64,000 nt of DNA, from assembly GCA_949987565.1 (NCBI GenBank), contig OX465113.1, positions 1,952,264 to 2,016,263 on the forward strand, in the 5' to 3' direction. The translations under genes and the position numbers were made by a program. Source of the stretch: Luidia sarsii (lineage: Eukaryota > Echinodermata > Asteroidea > Paxillosida > Luidiidae). A model generated the notes under the pieces. The model searched no databases. It was given only the letters and a program-made list of their open reading frames with translations, and was not told where the DNA came from. This document shows positions 43,701 to 54,858 of this stretch, one piece after another. Within the stretch, counting starts at the first letter, position 1. Each line of letters starts with the position of its first letter.

Positions 43701-46700
43701 CGTACAAATGTGGACAATTATTGACTGGATTTGACTCAATGCAAGCCTGCTGTTTCTGCTGATTAAATGTAAAGCATGTTTCATGATAGATCCAACAGGA
43801 TGAAACAAATCCGTACCCCAAAAAATAAACAAACTATATATTTGGGAGGGCACAGTTAAGGTTTTATCTCACAGTATTGCTATGGACAGCACCTCAACAG
43901 CTATTACCTTGGTACTATTTTACCTAGTAGAGGATGGTTAACATTTGGGAAGTCAATACATGTACATGTACATGTACTTGCATTCAATTTCCATTCCTTG
44001 GTAGACCCCCAGTTACCCCTGATGTGAGTGACCCTGCTTTTATGCTGGGTAACAAGTAAGTCTTAGTTGATTTTCCACTTGTATTCAAGGGTTTAGTCAG
44101 TGCCATGCCTGTCTGGTCATACAGGGGGGAAGGGTTATATAACTTCTATAGGTCTTAGCAAGTCTCACGGAATTACCTCTGCGTTGCGGTCCAGGTAGAT
44201 GGGCCGCTCAAAGTCCCGCTTGGAGTGGCGGCCATTGGCGTTCATCTCGGCCGCCCCGCCGTGCCTGGGCACTCCCATGAGGCGCGGCTGGTGGGTGAAG
44301 ACGTGGCCGAGGAAACGGTTCAGGACGGACACACTCTGCAATGACAAAACAGACGGCAACGGTCTGAATCTAGCATAGTCCGATGAGGAGAATGATAACA
44401 ATATTGCTTCGTCGAGTTGATCTGAAGGCCATCCCACACTTGACTGGCTAACTCAGTAGTTGAGTTTGAAAAAAACGACATCACGGGCAGTCCCTAACAA
44501 CCCAACACTACACAAACCTCTTTGACCTCTGTCTATCATCAGGCATACAGAATGATGGTGGCAATCTTTACAATCTGTCTATAAAACTGAAATGACAAGC
44601 GACCACTGCCACACGCAGGTTTAATGCTGGCAGACCAGTTACACTTTGAGTCAGATGAAAACATGATAGTTATGGTCATCCCAGTTCCCAAACACAAAAT
44701 TAAAAAACACCTGTGTATGCAACAATTGCATTCATGAACTATATGGTGATCTCCCACATGTGAATAACTTTTTTTTCCATTTCAATCTTCAGATCTGTGT
44801 ATGGCTGTCAATATCAGCACTTCTGTTTCACTGTCATTTCATTGGTCTTTTCACTTGGTGATTAATTGCTGCAAGAGGTCCATCTGGACGATAACTCGAT
44901 GACGTAGGTCCTCTCTAGAGGTTGAATCCTCACCAGGTAGGCAGCAATCAGTCCACCAAGCAGCCAGCCGGCTATGACATCATACCAGCTGGCCTTGTAG
45001 TAGGCCAGTTGCTCCAGGCCAATCAGAAAGGACAGCGAGACGAAGGCCAAGAACATCAGCGGCCGCAGGGTCTTGGTGGACTTGACGACAAAGACGTTGT
45101 TGATGTACACCTGGAGCGCACAAAGAAGATAACCATACGATGTACCTACAGTCGACATTTCAAACAAAGTGACTTGGATCTCTGCCCTTTTGGTAAAATC
45201 TTGACTGTGGGTTATCATGCCAATTAGTGGAAGGTTTGGGGTGGCACCATCATAGAGATGTAACATCTTTGGTGAACACTCCTGTCCAATGGGTTTTCCA
45301 TAGGCCCTACCCATGGACAACTCCACTTCATCCATCACCTATTGGCCAATCCTGGGTCTCCTTTATATGCCCTTTCATCAGCTCGGAGGAAATGAATAAA
45401 CTGAGTGCTTAAAAATCCACACAAAACATTAAGTATTGTAGAGATCTTGCATGCTTTATATGGATGGTACTCATGGATGGTAATGGTTTATGGAATGGAT
45501 TGGTATCCAACATCATAGCCATAGTCACAGTCAAAGGTTTAGAGAATGGCTCTGCATTATGGACAGGATGATGGACAGATCTGTGTCTCATAATTTCAGA
45601 ATCCTTAAAAAGCTTTTGGGCTAAGGCTTACCCCAGTATAGATGGCAGCATAAGCACTGAGAGCCGCAAAGAGGGATGGGAAAGACTGTCTGTATATGGG
45701 GCAGAGCAAAGATGGTACAAGTATCATACATATAAATACATAAAGGGTTATAACACTCTGGGCAGTACAAAGGTGGATGGATTTGACAAATGATAAAAAA
45801 AGCAAGCTGCTATAACCACTTTAAAATGGTCACAAATCTACACAACACAATCATTTAGAGGCCCACTGTTTCAACAATGGCAGAACCCTTCTCATCAAAG
45901 AACTAGTAGAAGGACCTTTCTCTACAAAAACTAGAAATAGTACAACCAAAAGGTTACTGATGCATGAATGGGTCAAATGGGAGAACCAGGTATCTATCTT
46001 CCTGGGACAGCTAATTCAATGCCCTGATAACCATGATAACTGTGCCTAGTACTAGGAAACACGAAGGTTATCGCCGCTGCTTTGTTAGGGGATCCTGGTA
46101 TACAAAAAAATGACCGGTGTGACTCACATGAACAGGGCCTCAATCCTTGGTACAGTCAAAAGAGTACTGAGGATATGGGCTCTGTTTACGAGTCTACTAT
46201 TGTGGTGTCCTTGAACAAAGTATTCACTATTTCTTTAAACTACAACAGATTATGAATGGGAAACCACACACCCATGCCGTACACAAAACTGAAATCAGAA
46301 ATATATTTTTTCAGAGCCATTTGGATGTTCCAATCCCGGCAGAACCTTTCTCAAAGACAAAAATCAAAAAAGATGTTGGTACCTGGCCAGATCGTCATCC
46401 GTCCCAGTGCATTCCGGGAGTTCGGTCAGTAGACTGTCGCCAGTACACTGAGCTGGTTGCAGGAGACAGACGGTGAAGAAGTATGGGGCTGGATAGCCCA
46501 GAATCAGCCGAGTTACCCGCACTACAATCCAGGTCACAAACCCGCCCATGGCGAAAATTCCTAGAAACACAAAGCATGAACATCCGAAATTTTCAAATCA
46601 AGCAAATTGGAGGAACACTGGCTTGGATTTTGATTAAACAATTTGTTTAATTTGTTTTGATTAAACAATTAAACATTTTTGTTCAATGTGAACAAAGTGG

Positions 46701-48235
46701 CTGGGAAAATTCATCTGGAGTGGAACTTGAACCTGAGACATCTGGCTTGACACACCAGTGCTCTACTGAGGTGCTGGTACGAGCAAGAGGTCTTGGGTTC
46801 AAATCCTGGTCCCGTCAAGTTGTTTCTTTCTAAAAGTTGTTTTTTCTGGTCCAGTCAAGTTGTTTTCTAACTATTAGGATTAATTATTTAATAATTATAA
46901 TTCGTGCTTTGACGCGTACCCAGACGTCATGTTCGGGACCCAACTATCGAGAGGATTTTTCTGAATTTTCCTGCCTTCATTTACGCCATGAACAGGGCCC
47001 TCATTTGGAGTTGCCGCGAAATTTGAAAAAGGGAAACCAATTTTGGACTGCAGATTACCACACCATAACTAGTAATTCTTTAAAATTACATTTAACACAC
47101 CCCAGGAAGGGATGTTTAAAATGAAATACGATTCAGTTTGTCATTTACTGAAGAAAAGGAATTTTTAAGGACATTAATGATTACAGCTACCAATTTTTTT
47201 GAATTTTTTTTTACGCACCGATGAATCGGAGAGTTCTCCGGACGATTGGATGGAACCTGATGTCAAAGGTTATCACGGTCTTCTCGAAGACAGGTGACTC
47301 GTACCCCTGTAGCTGGTACACTGCCAACGCGGCCTCTCCAAACAAAATCTATGAGGGAAAATGGAGAAGTGAAGACGTAGTACCAGTAGGCCTAATTGTT
47401 AGAATCTTGCTAGACATACACAAAAATGTACCACATGCATTTATATTATTTATTACCAATGTGTACTACTCAACACTTACTCAATACAAAGAACTTGGCA
47501 GATATCCGAACCGACTTTTGTACGGTAATGATGGAACAAATTATTAGGAAATTATCACTTTTAAAAATTCATTATTTTGTGATGCGTGCATGACCGTCTT
47601 GTGTCAGCCATACGACTTTATGTTGCTCTGTACAAACATGCACTTTCGTGCCACAAAATCAATTTTTTTTTAGAAAACTGTAGGCCTAAGGTAATTTGTT
47701 TTTTGGCAAGTGGTTGTGCAAGACCATGGTTAGTATTATACATTACAATTGGTGGGATACTATTAAGGTTCAGGTGTTTATCCATAGTGACTTAGTTACA
47801 ATCTAGTGACATAGTTACAATCAATTAATCTTTCACCAAGACCGTGGTGACATGGTGAGGTTTTTTTCCAGCATTCTCTGCCCAGCATCGCCTTTGAAAG
47901 AGAAGAGCCACACAGTCCAGATCGACTTTTACAGTGAGGGTATTAAACTAAAACATCTTGCCCTCGAGGGATGCACTTACGATGACCGGCGGCACGGCGA
48001 ACGAGAGAACGTAGACGATAAGGTCGGGCACTTTGGTCTCCAGATCGGGATAGCTGTAGCGGGCCACATCGGCGCAGGGGATCTGGGGCCGATTGAGCAG
48101 GAACCCGTCGCCCTCCCAGAAGACGAGGAAGAACCAGAGCACCACGATGCCGGCCAGCAAGAGAAAGTCGACGAAGAAGAAGCAGGGGATGAGGGCGTTG
48201 TTGACCACGGTCAGGTAGCGTCCCCTCGGCGGCAT
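40739..48235 (-). CDS. phospholipid phosphatase-related protein (PLPPR1/5-like), catalytically dead motifs
   Basis: Exons in transcript order: 48235-47981, 47348-47219, 46560-46383, 45689-45632, 45110-44934, 44335-44169, 40919-40739. GT/AG throughout, phases 0, 1, 2, 0, 0, 2, 381 aa. It is a six-pass PAP2-superfamily membrane protein of the PRG/LPPR branch. The first segment is LIPCFFFVDFLLLAGIVVLW, and GYPAPYFFTVC is the PLPPR version of motif C1. The phosphatase residues are substituted. C1 has R146 for Lys and A153 for Arg. C2 reads FPSLFAAL with F195 where the catalytic His belongs. C3 reads EQLAYYKASWYD with Q241 for Arg and A247 for His. By analogy with vertebrate PLPPRs it is probably a non-enzymatic membrane protein linked to cell shape or lipid signalling. 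The cytoplasmic tail (about 115 aa) is polar and ends TSSDYF. The exon 6 donor (GTGAGA, 44168) was chosen over GTAATT at 44176 because only it keeps phase with exon 7. Confidence 0.88.
41555..41710 (+). repeat. dispersed repeat, partner of 13670-13830
   Basis: Same orientation and word order as the copy at 13670 (GCTGCATCCACTTTGTGTGA, CCGAGCTGCAGTACCCAGGT). It lies in the last intron of the minus-strand PLPPR-like gene. Confidence 0.75.
42525..42590 (+). repeat. GACGTTTCG-family repeat, diverged
   Basis: AGCCTGACATGTCCATCCTA, GCGGGACCTTCCTCAATGG. Single arm, intronic. Confidence 0.65.
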
Positions 48236-48333
48236 GGTGACTGATAGGACCGGTCAAACGTCGGCTTCGAAACAAAAAAAGTCCGCGTCCGGAGATCGCA
48301 CAATGGAGATGAACCACAACTCTGCTCGGCCAA
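48236..48333 (-). other. 5' UTR part of PLPPR-like exon with start codon
   Basis: A minus-strand acceptor (TTTTAACTTTGCAG) ends just before 48333, so the coding exon begins with about 98 nt of leader. A candidate upstream noncoding exon ends at 48931 with donor GTGAGT on the minus strand. Its 5' end is unknown. Confidence 0.4.
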
Positions 48334-48389
48334 CTGCAAAGTTAAAACGAAAATCCATCTTTCGATACACCACATCACATTGTTTAATG

Positions 48390-48495
48390 GCATTCTCAAA
48401 AGGCCATTTTGCCTCTCAGAAAGGTCATGCTAGGATCGAAATGTCAGGCCCTCTACAATTTTGAGACTGTCAGTAAGCAGTTTGCTACATTTGTT
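48390..48495 (-). repeat. GACGTTTCG-family repeat upstream of the minus-strand PLPPR-like gene
   Basis: CAGAAAGGTCATGCTAGGAT, CGAAATGTCAGGCCCTCTAC, then GTCAGTAAGCAGTTTGCTAC. Single full arm. Confidence 0.8.
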
Positions 48496-49519
48496 TAGAT
48501 GGTCCCTTCCTGTCGCTCTGCAGTGCAGGGATATCAAAGCCTTCTGCAAAGTGATATAAGTTTACGAACTTCTGAAGTTTTGTGTACTATTGTATTGTGT
48601 ATAATAATTATAGAAATCTCATGCAATTTTCTCATTCCGGAAACCGAATTACTAATTTTTTTCTGATTTATGGGGATACAATAATTTCATGATCTCACCC
48701 GTTAACCTTTGCTATGTCCTATAATTATAATCACTAGATTCAGTTTATATCACAAAACAATCCCATTTTTGAAAAAAAGGGGTAAGTCAATGTACACTGT
48801 TCAAGAGCTTTCACACAATGAATGATACTCTCTGCAGGGGTTTACGTTTCAGACACCAGTGATTTCAGACACCCATTTCCCCATTCCCGAGGCATGAGTA
48901 TAAGAGTAGACTCCTGGAAGTTTAACTCACCCGTACGGAACTGGAACGCAGATTCTACGGCGTGTGACCCACTCGGGTGTCTAGTGGTTCGGCGCTCACC
49001 GGACAGGAACAAAAATGAGGCAGAACTCCCGTAAACAAAGAAGAAAAAATAGTAAGGATTTTGTTGTTCAATCAACTCTGCCACATATAAATCCACACCA
49101 CACCCAGTCTTGGTCCAAGGCGATTTGTATACTTCCTCTATTCGCCATCTGGGGTTTGAGCGGGTTCTCATTCATCCGATTGTAATGTAAATTAGTTCTA
49201 TCGATCAACTTCTCTACCCCCAATACCATACCCCCCCCCCCCCACCACACACGCACACACACACGTAACCGCCTACCAGACCTTGGAGAGAGAGAGGGGA
49301 TTTGCATATTGATGTTACGTCATTCGACAAAGACACATTAGCATGACAAAAGGGGCGACTGTTGAATGTGACGAAGAGCGTTATGATGGCTACGGCTGGC
49401 ATTACCTCGTCTTCAGAATGACAGATCGGCACTATAGATTGGAAGGATTTATATTGGTTTCGTGAAAGCTTGAATGTATGACTCACTAAAATCCAGATTA
49501 TCCCAATTTTGAAAACAAA

Positions 49520-49965
49520 CGATGAGAGGAGAGGCGGGGAGGGGATGGGAGGAGATGAGAGGAGAGGAGAGAAGAGGGGAGGAGAGGAGAGGAGAGGAGA
49601 CAAGAGAAGGGGAGGGGGAAGGGAGGGAAGGACAGGACATGACATTACAGGACAGGGCAGGATATGACAGGATAGGACAGGACATGACATACAGGACAGA
49701 ACAGGACAGGACAAGCAGGACAGGACATGACATACAGGACAGGACAGAGCAGGGCAGGATATGACAGGACAGGACATGACATACAGGACAGAACAGGGTA
49801 GGATAGGACAGGGCAGGAAAGGAAAGGACAGGACAGGGCAGGACATGGCATACAGGACAGGACATGCAGGACAGGACAAGACATGCATGACAGGGCAGGA
49901 CAGAACAGGACAGGACATGCAGGGCAGGATAGGGTAGGATAGGACAGGACAGAACAGGACAGGAC
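49520..49965. repeat. GGACA/GACAT low-complexity array preceded by GA-rich tract
   Basis: 49520-49625 is AGG/GAG-rich. 49626-49965 is built of AGGACAGGACATGACATACA and relatives with a 5-bp underlying period. All minus frames stay open for 79-234 codons of Cys/Pro/Val/Leu/Ser repeats, which reflects absent stop triplets in the repeat and not a gene. A short (CA)n lies at about 49243-49263. Confidence 0.9.
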
Positions 49966-50274
49966 TCGGCCCTTATAAACTTAACACATTATTTCAGATT
50001 CTATCTAATTATTGATATCTGGTAGATATATCCCAAATTCATCTCCATAATATGAGTCTCCCTCTTTTCTTGAAAAAACATTCGAAACCCGCCATGTTCA
50101 GCTGCCCTTTCTCGAAGAAAGGTAAGATATATGAAATAGCTAAATGATAATCCTAATTGTTTCCCATAGAATTATAAGCACACAGGCCTCTATATGTTTC
50201 AAACAATAACCAGAATTACCGGATGTCATTTATTGATCACACCATCCTAATCGGTCCAGTCCCGTTCCAGACGA

Positions 50275-50350
50275 AGTTTTCTTTGCCATTTTTTTTTTCA
50301 AAATTGTTTAAAACGTCCCCAGTCATTTTCTCCTTCATTTTGTTTGACGA
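50275..50350 (+). repeat. SINE tail fragment
   Basis: GTTTTCTTTGCCATTTT, CAAAATTGTTTAAAACGTCC, CCAGTCATTTTCTCCTT correspond to the tails of the copies at 13915 and 21205. Confidence 0.55.
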
Positions 50351-51767
50351 TCATAATTAGTTAAGAATTTGATGCTAAATTAAATGACGCAGTATCGTCA
50401 AAACATTAAATGCTTGTAGCGAATTTTTTTAACCCATCCACCGTTCAGTGGCATATTCGACAGATACATAAAGTCCTTCAGAAATATATCCATGTCATGG
50501 GGGGATATAATTCTATGCCTTACACTAGTACAATGTCACCATGGCAACCGGCTGAAATTATTCACGAGCGTCCCGCGTCCGTTCGTGGGGGAGGGGCGGG
50601 GGAGGCAGGTGGGGGGTTGTCCTAGCTGATGAAAGCCTGAAATCATTGGATTAAAATACCCGCATTGTACAGTAACAGCTGGTATATAATTATGAAAGCC
50701 TTCGGAGGAAGAGAGAGGGAGAGAGTGGGGAGGGAAGGGAAGAGAGCGCCCTGGCATATGTAATCACGTACACGAACCATCCGGTCATGCAGATTCCAGA
50801 ACAGGGGACCAAATTGATGTTCGCCCGAACAGATTTGTGTATAGCTTCCACGCGTTCTGATGAACCTCCAATGGTTTATTACTTGTATCAGTGAGCGTTG
50901 TGGTGTGCGCAGTTCGGAAGGTACAAAATAGTCGCGCTTTGTTTTTTGTTTTTAAAAGAAGAAAAGATTACAATAATTATTATCATACCGCGACACTGAT
51001 TGACTCAGCGGTGAGTTGAGTACATATACAGTGAATATACTTATGGGCTTTGTGTCTTCCTCGTCTGTTTTTCCCCCTGACGTTTTGGTGAATTTGCCCG
51101 ACGCAGCGCAACCGACGAGGGGGAAACTGAACAACCGTGAGCCTTCATTTCTCGTCGTTATCCGTGGCGGGTCGGTCGATCCACGGCAAAGGGGATAAAA
51201 TAGTCTGTCCTGGTGATGATGTTTGTGTGACTTTTTTTGGGACGCGTAATTGGAAATCGCCCTCGGAAACCACCGTGATCAGTTCGGTCGGGAAGCAGTC
51301 ACCGGGTAAGTGAAATTTCCCGTCACGACGTCGGAACAAAAACAAAAGAAAACGAAACTATTTCGTGCGTTTTAGATATACTGTATAGAAATGGCGATGA
51401 CAAAAAAAATCTTGCTGTTTGAGCAGTACGATACTAAACAACCACACGATGGCTAACCAGTAGGGGCCTACTGCCGTTTCCAATGGAGAGTTTGAAAATG
51501 GTGGAATGACTAAAACAAATTTGTGCGTCGTTGGATTTGTCCAGGCCTATTCTAAACTGAATGACATCAGTGTTATTTTAGTGCCCATAATAAATTGTCC
51601 TTTATACAGCCAGTCAGGCTTGAAAGCATTTCCGAGCAAATTGTTTTCCTCATTATTGTTTTCCCCGACTAGACAATTAGTGTTTTAGATTGCCGATACT
51701 TAAAAACCAAACTCGATCCGTAACAGCCAACGAAGAGATATAAACAAACCTTTTAAAAACAAAATCA

Positions 51768-51935
51768 GTGTATTTCCAAAAAAAATAGGGCCTGACATTT
51801 CGATCCTAGCAGGACCATTCTCAAAGTCAAAGGCAGAATGCCTTTGAGAAAGGTCCTGCTAGGATCGAAACGACAGACCCTCCTATTTTTTTTATATATT
51901 ATTCGCTTTTTGTGGTCAGTCAATGCAACATTTGC
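51768..51935. repeat. GACGTTTCG-family element, near-perfect hairpin
   Basis: The left arm ATAGGGCCTGACATTTCGAT to AGCAGGACCATTCTCAAAG and the right arm CTTTGAGAAAGGTCCTGCTA to GGATCGAAACGACAGACCCT are inverted with only a few mismatches. A further AAAGGCA/TGCCTTT pair forms the loop stem. Confidence 0.9.
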
Positions 51936-52264
51936 ATAATACTTTAGTTTAATAATTATCTTATCTATCTTATTTGGCGTTCTGATCCAGTGTGTAATAC
52001 GGATTAGTCGCCAGTGAATAGTGAACATTGAATTGAACTTCCTTCCATCAATAATATCTTATGTAATTATAGATTTTCTATAAGCACAAATCGTTTTCCT
52101 CCAACGATGTGCGCTGTGTATTTCTATTATTTGGTAGGCCTGAGAATTATAGGCCTAGGCCTACTTTGGTTATTTTTCATCTCATTTTCACACACGGATA
52201 AGGTAACTGGATTCTTTCGAGCTTTAGCGGAGACGAAAACTGCACTATTGTCGATTTTGTTTCA

Positions 52265-52450
52265 ATAAAAAACTAAAGCAAATGTAGGAGGTCTGACGCG
52301 TCAATCCTAGCTGAAATTTTCCCAAAGGCCGAATGAGTTTCCCTTTGAAGTAAGTCTTATAGGATCGAAACATCAGGCCATCTGTGATAGATATATGTTT
52401 AAAATTTGCGTTTTTCGTCAAGATATTTATGTCAGAAAGCAAATTGCAAT
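52265..52450. repeat. GACGTTTCG-family element, degenerate hairpin
   Basis: AGGAGGTCTGACGCGTCAAT on the left, CTTATAGGATCGAAACATCA and GGCCATCTG on the right. Stem identity is clearly lower than in neighbouring copies. Confidence 0.75.
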
Positions 52451-53084
52451 TTTGTTAAATAAATTACTTCATTTCAATCAAATGAAATTGCTGAATTAGG
52501 TTTACCTTTCTTACAGAGTTGGACGAAACAATCCATTGGCCCTGTTAGAGAATTTACATCTAGAATTAGCCTAAATTTGGCATGAGAAAGTGTCCCTCAT
52601 AATTTATGGCTGAAAATTTATTCTTAACCCAAATTGACTCTCGACACACAAAACCCATTTGTGAAGATACCAAAAAACACATAAGGGCCGACCACAGAAT
52701 CGAGACTAATAGCGATTTAAGATGGCGCGCGGATGGTGCATACAAAGCGGGTCCATCAAGCCTGGCTATACGGCGCTTCTCAGCTCTTCGTAATGGGCAA
52801 TAATCGCTTCATTTTGCCGTCATCGCACTGGTGGACGTATCATTATGATCGCCTCCTGGTTCACTGCAAACAATGGTGGAAAAACCTCAGGGGAAATTCA
52901 ATCGAGCCTGATAGCACGTACTAGGCCTATTCATGCGCTGTCGGCACTCGAAAGATGCCCAACGCGATACTGAGGAAAGATAATGAAGACGTTGCTGCGT
53001 ATCACCGACCGTACTCAACGAAACTCCAATGATAATGGGAGTCGTGGGTACCAGCCAATGCAACTAAACGTCTATAATAATCTA

Positions 53085-53265
53085 GGGTGATATACAAAAA
53101 TGTTGCAAACTGCTTACTGACTAAAATTACCAAAATGTAAATCTTAAAATTTAGTGGGACTGACGTTTCGATCCTAGCAGGACCTTTCTCAAATTACTCT
53201 GCCTTTGAGAAAGGTCCTGCTAGGATCGAAACGTCAGGCCCACTAAATTTTAAGGTCTATAATAA
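53085..53265. repeat. GACGTTTCG-family element, reference complete hairpin
   Basis: The left arm starts GTGATATACAAAAATGTTGC and runs through AAATTTAGTGGGACTGACGT to CAGGACCTTTCTCAAA. The right arm TTTGAGAAAGGTCCTGCTAG to GGCCCACTAAATTTTAAGG is almost perfectly complementary to its inner half. The left outer 60 bp have no right-hand partner, so the right end is truncated. Confidence 0.92.
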
Positions 53266-54015
53266 TCGTTATAATTATAGTCATGACCTTGACTAAGCCA
53301 TACCATTTCAAGAGCTCTTGATAGAACCCTGGATATAGGATTGCTCTCAAGGGAATATTACGAATATTACAGACTTCCTTTAGTAGAACTCCCCCGCACT
53401 TGCTGTAGTGTAAGCAGGACTGCATTGTGCGAAGTTAAAGCTGCATCGTTGGCCATAATACACGATGCAAATTTAGTTACGGATTATGCTGATAATTGGG
53501 GCAATTTCCCTCAGATATTTTCCGAAACAATAATTTGAAAATAATAATTATTTCAAATTAATTTTCGGTGCAAAATAACATGTCAGAAGATCAGATTAAT
53601 CGTGGTGTACTTCAACGATCTATATTAATTTAGAATTCTCAAGAATCTGGAAAAGCACTGCTCTCAAATGTTTTGTTACGAAAAAAAACCCTTGTAATTA
53701 TGCCAAATGTGGCAAAATAGGCTCAAGTCTTACACGCCCCTCCGGTGCTGGATCCTTTACTAAGAAGCGACAGCCCCTCCAAGAAAAAATGTATTCGGCC
53801 AGACTTAGCATTTCTAGCACTCGAGCAGATAGGCCTACTGTTGTTTATTTCCCCTGTGATGCTGCATCACAAATCTGAAACTACAATCATTTCCAATATT
53901 CTGTGGGACCGATCGCCTGTCAGGCAACGTAGACCTACAGGTTCAGGGTTTTTACGGGGATAATGAAGTTATTATAGCCATCGTTGTTCTCACTCGTTAC
54001 ATGTACTAGCGTTTT

Positions 54016-54056
54016 ACTCACCGGGAAGAGAGAGAGTGTGAAAGAGGGAGAGAGGG

Positions 54057-54090
<34 letters not shown>
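54016..54090. repeat. GA microsatellite
   Basis: GAGA-rich stretch with a pure (GA)n core at about 54060-54088. Confidence 0.9.
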
Positions 54091-54094
<4 letters not shown>

Positions 54095-54584
54095 GTACAG
54101 CCAGCCCTGTGTTTGTTCTCAATCAAGAAATCAATCAAGATTGCATGTCTTCGTGTTTTATTTTCGCCTTTTTCGATTACTCGTTACCGATGAAATCTCA
54201 ATTTAGATTCAGCACTTGATTAAACCAGAAATCTGACCACAGCCTCGGGCAGTAGATAACAGACGAAGTAATTGATGGGCAAAAAAAACCCCACAAAAAC
54301 AACAACAAAACAACAGGACGAGTCCTGTCTTGTCGATCATGTCTTTTGTATAGTGTGGAATTTATTGTCCGAGCCGTCCTAAAATGCGGACTTGGAAAAT
54401 GTTTAATGGATTCCAACGCAACTAATCATCTGTTTGGATATAGTAGCAATGACGTCAACACGAATTATTCAAGATATCGTTTTAGGGTGAAAAGTATAAA
54501 GATTAAGAAATAAACAGTTATAGATTTAAAACGAACATCCCTTTTTAGCTATCTTTAAAAAATCCTCTTTCTTAAAATTTCTTC

Positions 54585-54700
54585 CTGGCTCAAATGACCA
54601 AACTGCAAATTGACAGGGCCTACTGTCTCGGTCTTAACGGGACATTTATCAAAATATTTTAGAAAGGTCCTGCTGGGATCGAAACGTCAGGCTCATTAAT
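54585..54700. repeat. GACGTTTCG-family element upstream of the plus-strand PLPPR-like gene
   Basis: Diverged left arm (GGCCTACTGTCTCGGTCTTA, ACGGGACATTTATCAAAAT) facing a conserved right arm (AGAAAGGTCCTGCTGGGATC, GAAACGTCAGGC). Confidence 0.75.
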
Positions 54701-54858
54701 GCAATGGATTTTTACCTTTTTGTATGACAATTTCTCTAGACCTCGAAAATTGAATGATTTATAAGCCTGATTAAATACGTAATTGTCGTTAACTTATTTT
54801 GCTTCACTTTGCCAGCAAAAAGCTTCAACCGGTGAATCGCTAAAAAAAACAAAAAAAC

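Larger units (their letters stand above)
48334..54858. other. 6.5-kb divergent intergenic region between the two PLPPR-like genes
   Basis: It holds probable promoters for both genes at its ends, a CA/GA/GGACA low-complexity block (49205-49965), several family hairpins and a (GA)n run. A candidate noncoding first exon for the plus-strand gene ends at 51305 (CCGG|GTAAGT), and an acceptor (CACTTTGCCAG) precedes its coding exon at about 54816. No coding exon is visible. Confidence 0.5.

Noticed and set aside
44169..44176. Alternative donor GTAATT for exon 6 of the minus-strand PLPPR-like gene
   Set aside because: It would leave exon 7 out of phase. The GTGAGA donor eight bases further keeps the frame through to the TSSDYF end.
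49214..49918. Minus-strand open frame of 234 codons rich in Cys-Pro-Val-Leu
   Set aside because: It is produced by the GGACA-type repeat. All frames are open, and there is no domain or splice context.
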